Source of the DNA: Desulfobulbus sp.
GTDB taxonomy: Bacteria; Desulfobacterota; Desulfobulbia; Desulfobulbales; Desulfobulbaceae
Direction: 5' to 3'
NCBI GenBank assembly: GCA_031280615.1
Contig: JAITGO010000014.1
Span: 1 to 45,816 of the forward strand
DNA: 45,816 bases
The notes under the pieces: model-generated
Databases searched by the model: none
The model's input: only the letters and a program-made list of their open reading frames with translations
Told to the model about the DNA's origin: nothing
Shown: positions 43,321 through 45,816 of the stretch, piece after piece
Numbering within the stretch: the stretch's first letter is position 1
Layout: every line of letters begins with the position of its first letter
Made by a program: the position numbers and the translations under genes

Positions 43321-45270
43321 GTGAAACTGAGACACATTCTGTTAATTATGATCGTGCAGTTATCTGTTTCCTGCGCATGGGCTGTCGATCCGCCCATGTA
43401 TTTCGAGTTTAAAGCAAAAGTGCAGTCAAATTTGCCCAAAGCATATTCTGAAGTAGACAGGATGTATAATGCCTACTTCCCAACCGGTACCCCTGGCGAA
43501 GTAGATGTCATAAGTCTTTGGACGCTTAACAAGTCAGCTGTTTACTACGACTGCGCCAAGACTCTACATGATTTCGCCGAAGAGTGGTACGGTGACGCAT
43601 CATATGTGCCAGGAATGGTTCAGTACCAAGGAAAATGCGCACAAATACTTCATGAATACTACACAAGAAAACTTACATTCGATGGATTTGTACGGTTCCC
43701 ACACGGCCTTGCGTATCTTTACCGGGAAACAGGAAATCAATATTATGAAGATGCTTTAATATCGATAGCAACTAAAAGTAATTCAAAATCTATCAATCCA
43801 GCAAATGAATACATTGCCTACAGCCGTGAAACGGCATATGCAATAAGTGTCTATATCACAACAGAAAAAGAAGGAATACCTGTTACAGACAACACGGTCA
43901 AATTAGATCACTTTGTAAATATGGCATTAAGCCATCTCAACCAATGGCACACTGCCACCTTTTGGCGAACTGATACAATTTACAAAGACTATAGACAATC
44001 CTTTATGGTTGGCATTACTCTCAATGCTTTGATCGAATACTATGACCGGATATACGCCGATCCTCGAATCCCGCCAGCTGTAAAATACACCATCGACGAC
44101 CTATGGTCGCAACAATGGCAGGCAGATGTGAGAAACCCTGCACCTACCGATGGAAATTATGCTCTCTACACTGCCGGATATGGGGGATTCTGGTATTGGG
44201 CCGATTGGAACGGAACGGAATGGGTAAACAATCCCAACAAAATGCCAACCTCACCAGATCTCAACTCTAACGATAATATGATGATCGGCTCAGCTTGCGC
44301 ATGGTATGCCAATTATGCGAACGATGAATCGTACATGGATAAAGCTGTCGATATGTGGAAAGGATGGGTTGCCAATGGATATTTTGGTCAATCGGATATC
44401 CTGTGGCAGGGGGCAAGATATGTGAACGTGTTTCTCAAGGAATATCGCAAATTCTATGCCACCCCGTGTTCATCCGCCGCTATTGAGCAGTGTTATACGC
44501 CACAGGATTGCAGCACCGCTGGAGGGCATTGGACCGGCGAATGGTGCCAGCATACGCCGGTGGCCACATCCGATCCGGTCGCAGATTCGTGCAACATAGG
44601 CGGGCTAATATTTTCTTGGCACGCTGAAGGATTGTCTCTTGGCAGCGGCGGAGAACTCGGATGCTCATTGCTTGGGAGCACCACTTTATCGACCGTAAAT
44701 TCTCCGTCTTTGTCGATAGACGATAAATCCGAAGGGATGACTTCGGCATTTTCATCTCAAGGCAACTATTACAGTCTAGATATTTCGCAGAATTTCCCTG
44801 GAGATAGAGGAACAATAGAGTTCGATGCAAGAATTAATAGCGATGGATCCTATTATCCATTTGTACGACTTGACGGCAACAGCTCGAATTTTATTTCAGT
44901 AGAGCAAGCCGGTATAAGCCCAAACGTCTCGATAATATCATCGGCTAAAGTAGGAGGAACCACATGGAAAAACACAGCAGCAGTTACGCGCATCACTTCC
45001 GGTGACGGCTCATGGTACAGAGTGAAGTATCAATGGAACAAATTAGGGGCTACGTATAAGCAAAAGATAGAGGTTTGGCAACTGAGCTCAACTATCCCGA
45101 GAGAGATAAACGGTCAATCGCCCATGGCAACAGGGACAAACACGGATTCCACCTCGTCTTTCACTCTCATTCCCACAAAATTAAACATAGGAATTTACAA
45201 GGCAACAATTAACACCTCTGTCACGAATAATATCGATCGAGTGAGGATATATGCAACAAGCGATATTTAA
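43321..45270 (+). CDS. Secreted multidomain protein of unknown function, AT-richer than its neighbours
   Basis: A 649-residue exported protein not assigned to a family. It starts with GTG six bases after GGGAGG. A signal peptide (MKLRHILLIMIVQLSVSCAWA) is followed by an aromatic-rich helical domain (about 25-375; repeated patterns such as FVRFPHGLAYLYRETGNQYY, RQSFMVGITLNALIEYYDR and YANDESYMDKAVDMWKGWV) that recalls alpha-toroid glycan-acting enzymes. A short Cys-rich knot (about 382-410, CYTPQDCSTAGGHWTGEWC) joins it to a beta-rich C-terminal domain (about 430-649) of LamG-like appearance (NYYSLDISQNFPGDRGTIEF). A polysaccharide-related role is plausible only. Low GC and position between an IS remnant and a tRNA suggest transfer. 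Confidence 0.75.
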   Translation: MKLRHILLIMIVQLSVSCAWAVDPPMYFEFKAKVQSNLPKAYSEVDRMYNAYFPTGTPGEVDVISLWTLNKSAVYYDCAKTLHDFAEEWYGDASYVPGMVQYQGKCAQILHEYYTRKLTFDGFVRFPHGLAYLYRETGNQYYEDALISIATKSNSKSINPANEYIAYSRETAYAISVYITTEKEGIPVTDNTVKLDHFVNMALSHLNQWHTATFWRTDTIYKDYRQSFMVGITLNALIEYYDRIYADPRIPPAVKYTIDDLWSQQWQADVRNPAPTDGNYALYTAGYGGFWYWADWNGTEWVNNPNKMPTSPDLNSNDNMMIGSACAWYANYANDESYMDKAVDMWKGWVANGYFGQSDILWQGARYVNVFLKEYRKFYATPCSSAAIEQCYTPQDCSTAGGHWTGEWCQHTPVATSDPVADSCNIGGLIFSWHAEGLSLGSGGELGCSLLGSTTLSTVNSPSLSIDDKSEGMTSAFSSQGNYYSLDISQNFPGDRGTIEFDARINSDGSYYPFVRLDGNSSNFISVEQAGISPNVSIISSAKVGGTTWKNTAAVTRITSGDGSWYRVKYQWNKLGATYKQKIEVWQLSSTIPREINGQSPMATGTNTDSTSSFTLIPTKLNIGIYKATINTSVTNNIDRVRIYATSDI

Positions 45271-45436
45271 TTGTATCGCACCAATCGGCCTGTAAAGTGC
45301 AGACTCGGCCAACCGGATTCGCACTGTATTTCCACCAAAATAAAGCCGCCCACTTCTGTCCTGGCAGCGGCACGTGACACTCCGGTTGCGATGAATCCCT
45401 GGATAGAGCTGACAATCTGGGCATGAGAATGAAAAC

Positions 45437-45468
45437 AAAAAAGGCGACCTAGATAGGACGCCTTTTTT
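45437..45468. terminator. Bidirectional rho-independent terminator
   Basis: AAAAAAGGCG and CGCCTTTTTT flank an inner CCTAGATAGG pairing, giving an almost continuous stem with a T6 tail on both strands. It can end transcription of the tRNA (60 bases past its 3' end) and of the secreted protein gene. Confidence 0.9.
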
Positions 45469-45527
45469 GATGTCTGAATTTGTCCGAAGCGCAATTTACT
45501 CCGCCACGGACAACATGCTGATATTAT

Positions 45528-45601
45528 TGGCTGGGGGACAGGGATTCGAACCCCGATAAGCGGAGTCAGAGTCCGCCGTCTTGCCGTTAGACCATCCCCC
45601 A
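45528..45601 (-). tRNA. tRNA-Gln (anticodon CTG)
   Basis: The minus strand folds as a 74-nt tRNA: acceptor TGGGGGA/TCCCCCA, D arm GTCTAACGGCAAGAC, anticodon stem GCGGA/TCCGC with loop CTCTGAC (anticodon CTG, complement at 45567-45569), T arm around TTCGAAT, discriminator G and an encoded CCA. The TGGGGGA start and the anticodon agree on glutamine. It has its own promoter and terminator. Confidence 0.96.
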
Positions 45602-45620
45602 GCAGGCGGGAAGTGCGGTG

Positions 45621-45649
45621 AAAATAGAAAGATTAGTCTCGGTTGTCAA
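45621..45649 (-). promoter_or_regulatory. Sigma70-type promoter of tRNA-Gln
   Basis: On the minus strand TTGACA (45644-45649) and TATTTT (45621-45626) are separated by exactly 17 bases, 20 bases upstream of the mature tRNA 5' end. This is a strong housekeeping promoter in the right place. Confidence 0.85.
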
Positions 45650-45689
45650 GGGAAAACCCAATGTCTGCGACTGCCGTTTTCTTCTGCTC

Positions 45690-45816
45690 CCCCTGCCCTG
45701 AGGTAGGTTGAGAAAAATGGACACCAATGTTTTGTTCAAAGACAAAATGGAGGTGTCATAAATGGAAAAGATTCCCCGAGGTCGATATACGCGAGAATTC
45801 CGGGAGGAGACCGCTC
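45690..45816 (+). mobile_element. Left end of an IS3-family element (truncated by the window edge)
   Basis: A terminal-repeat-like sequence (CCCTGCCCTGAGGTAGGTTG followed by ATGGACACC) precedes the start of an OrfA-type gene. The outer boundary is uncertain by some 10 bases. Compared with the IS3 right end at the left edge of the window, both contain CTGCCC and TGGACA but with different spacing, so they may be different elements. Confidence 0.6.
45762..45816 (+). CDS. IS3-family transposase OrfA, N-terminal part (3' partial)
   Basis: Only 18 codons are visible: MEKIPRGRYTREFREETA. The basic R-x-Y-T-x-E-F-R-E-E pattern is the usual start of the helix-turn-helix OrfA of IS3/IS911-type elements. 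GGAGGTG lies six bases before the ATG. The gene runs off the window. Confidence 0.7.
   Translation, partial: MEKIPRGRYTREFREETA

Noticed and set aside
45181..45438. An 85-codon minus-strand frame, and a possible riboswitch-like segment, between the secreted gene and the terminator
   Set aside because: The frame overlaps the end of the secreted gene and has no ribosome-binding site; a cobalamin-riboswitch consensus was considered but the core boxes are absent.
1..45816. CRISPR arrays, rRNA genes, prophage or toxin-antitoxin modules
   Set aside because: No regularly spaced repeats, rRNA-like sequence, phage structural genes or recognisable toxin-antitoxin pair were seen on either strand.

Overview
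The window reads as a high-GC chromosomal segment of a Gram-negative, probably anaerobic bacterium, most likely a Desulfobacterota (Desulfobulbales-like) member. The Gram-negative call rests on lipoproteins with lipoboxes, a tripartite RND pump, a MipA/OmpV outer-membrane protein, a Pqi/MCE system and an AsmA-like protein. The lineage is inferred from gene style: a CoA-disulfide reductase fused to rhodanese, an orphan sigma54 activator, a cNMP-domain aspartase and a response regulator with a Cys-pair tail. No marker gene fixes it.

Layout. The left edge (1-1500) is accessory: the end of an IS3-family element, an AT-rich orphan with a C-terminal membrane anchor, and a short decayed frame. From 1.5 to 11.2 kb five genes lie on the minus strand: a HEAT-repeat response regulator, a CoA-disulfide reductase/rhodanese, a large AsmA-like protein, and a histidine kinase/response regulator pair. 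From 11.5 to 41.4 kb everything is on the plus strand: a MenI/YdiI-like thioesterase translationally coupled to a Cys-rich exported protein; a sigma54 activator; an ABM-domain protein; an RND efflux operon; four exported or outer-membrane proteins; a complete Pqi-type set (two PqiA halves, PqiB, PqiC); a YdiK-like permease; PPK2; glycogen phosphorylase; a SulP transporter; an unknown soluble protein; a large repeat-bearing surface-type protein; and an aspartase fused to a cyclic-nucleotide-binding domain.

The right edge (41.4-45.8 kb) is again accessory: a small orphan on the minus strand, an MFS exporter broken by a frameshift and cut off by what looks like an IS21-family end, a gene-poor stretch, an AT-richer secreted protein gene, a tRNA-Gln(CTG) with its own promoter and terminator, and the start of another IS3-family element that runs out of the window.

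How the parts fit. The 16-29 kb block is best read as an envelope-maintenance and detoxification cluster: export through the RND pump, lipid or hydrophobic-compound traffic through Pqi/MCE, and several lipoproteins and porin-like proteins. The next block (29-36 kb) adds mobilisation of storage polymers (polyphosphate, glycogen) and anion transport. All functional statements are homology-style calls made by eye from the translated sequence; no database search was run.
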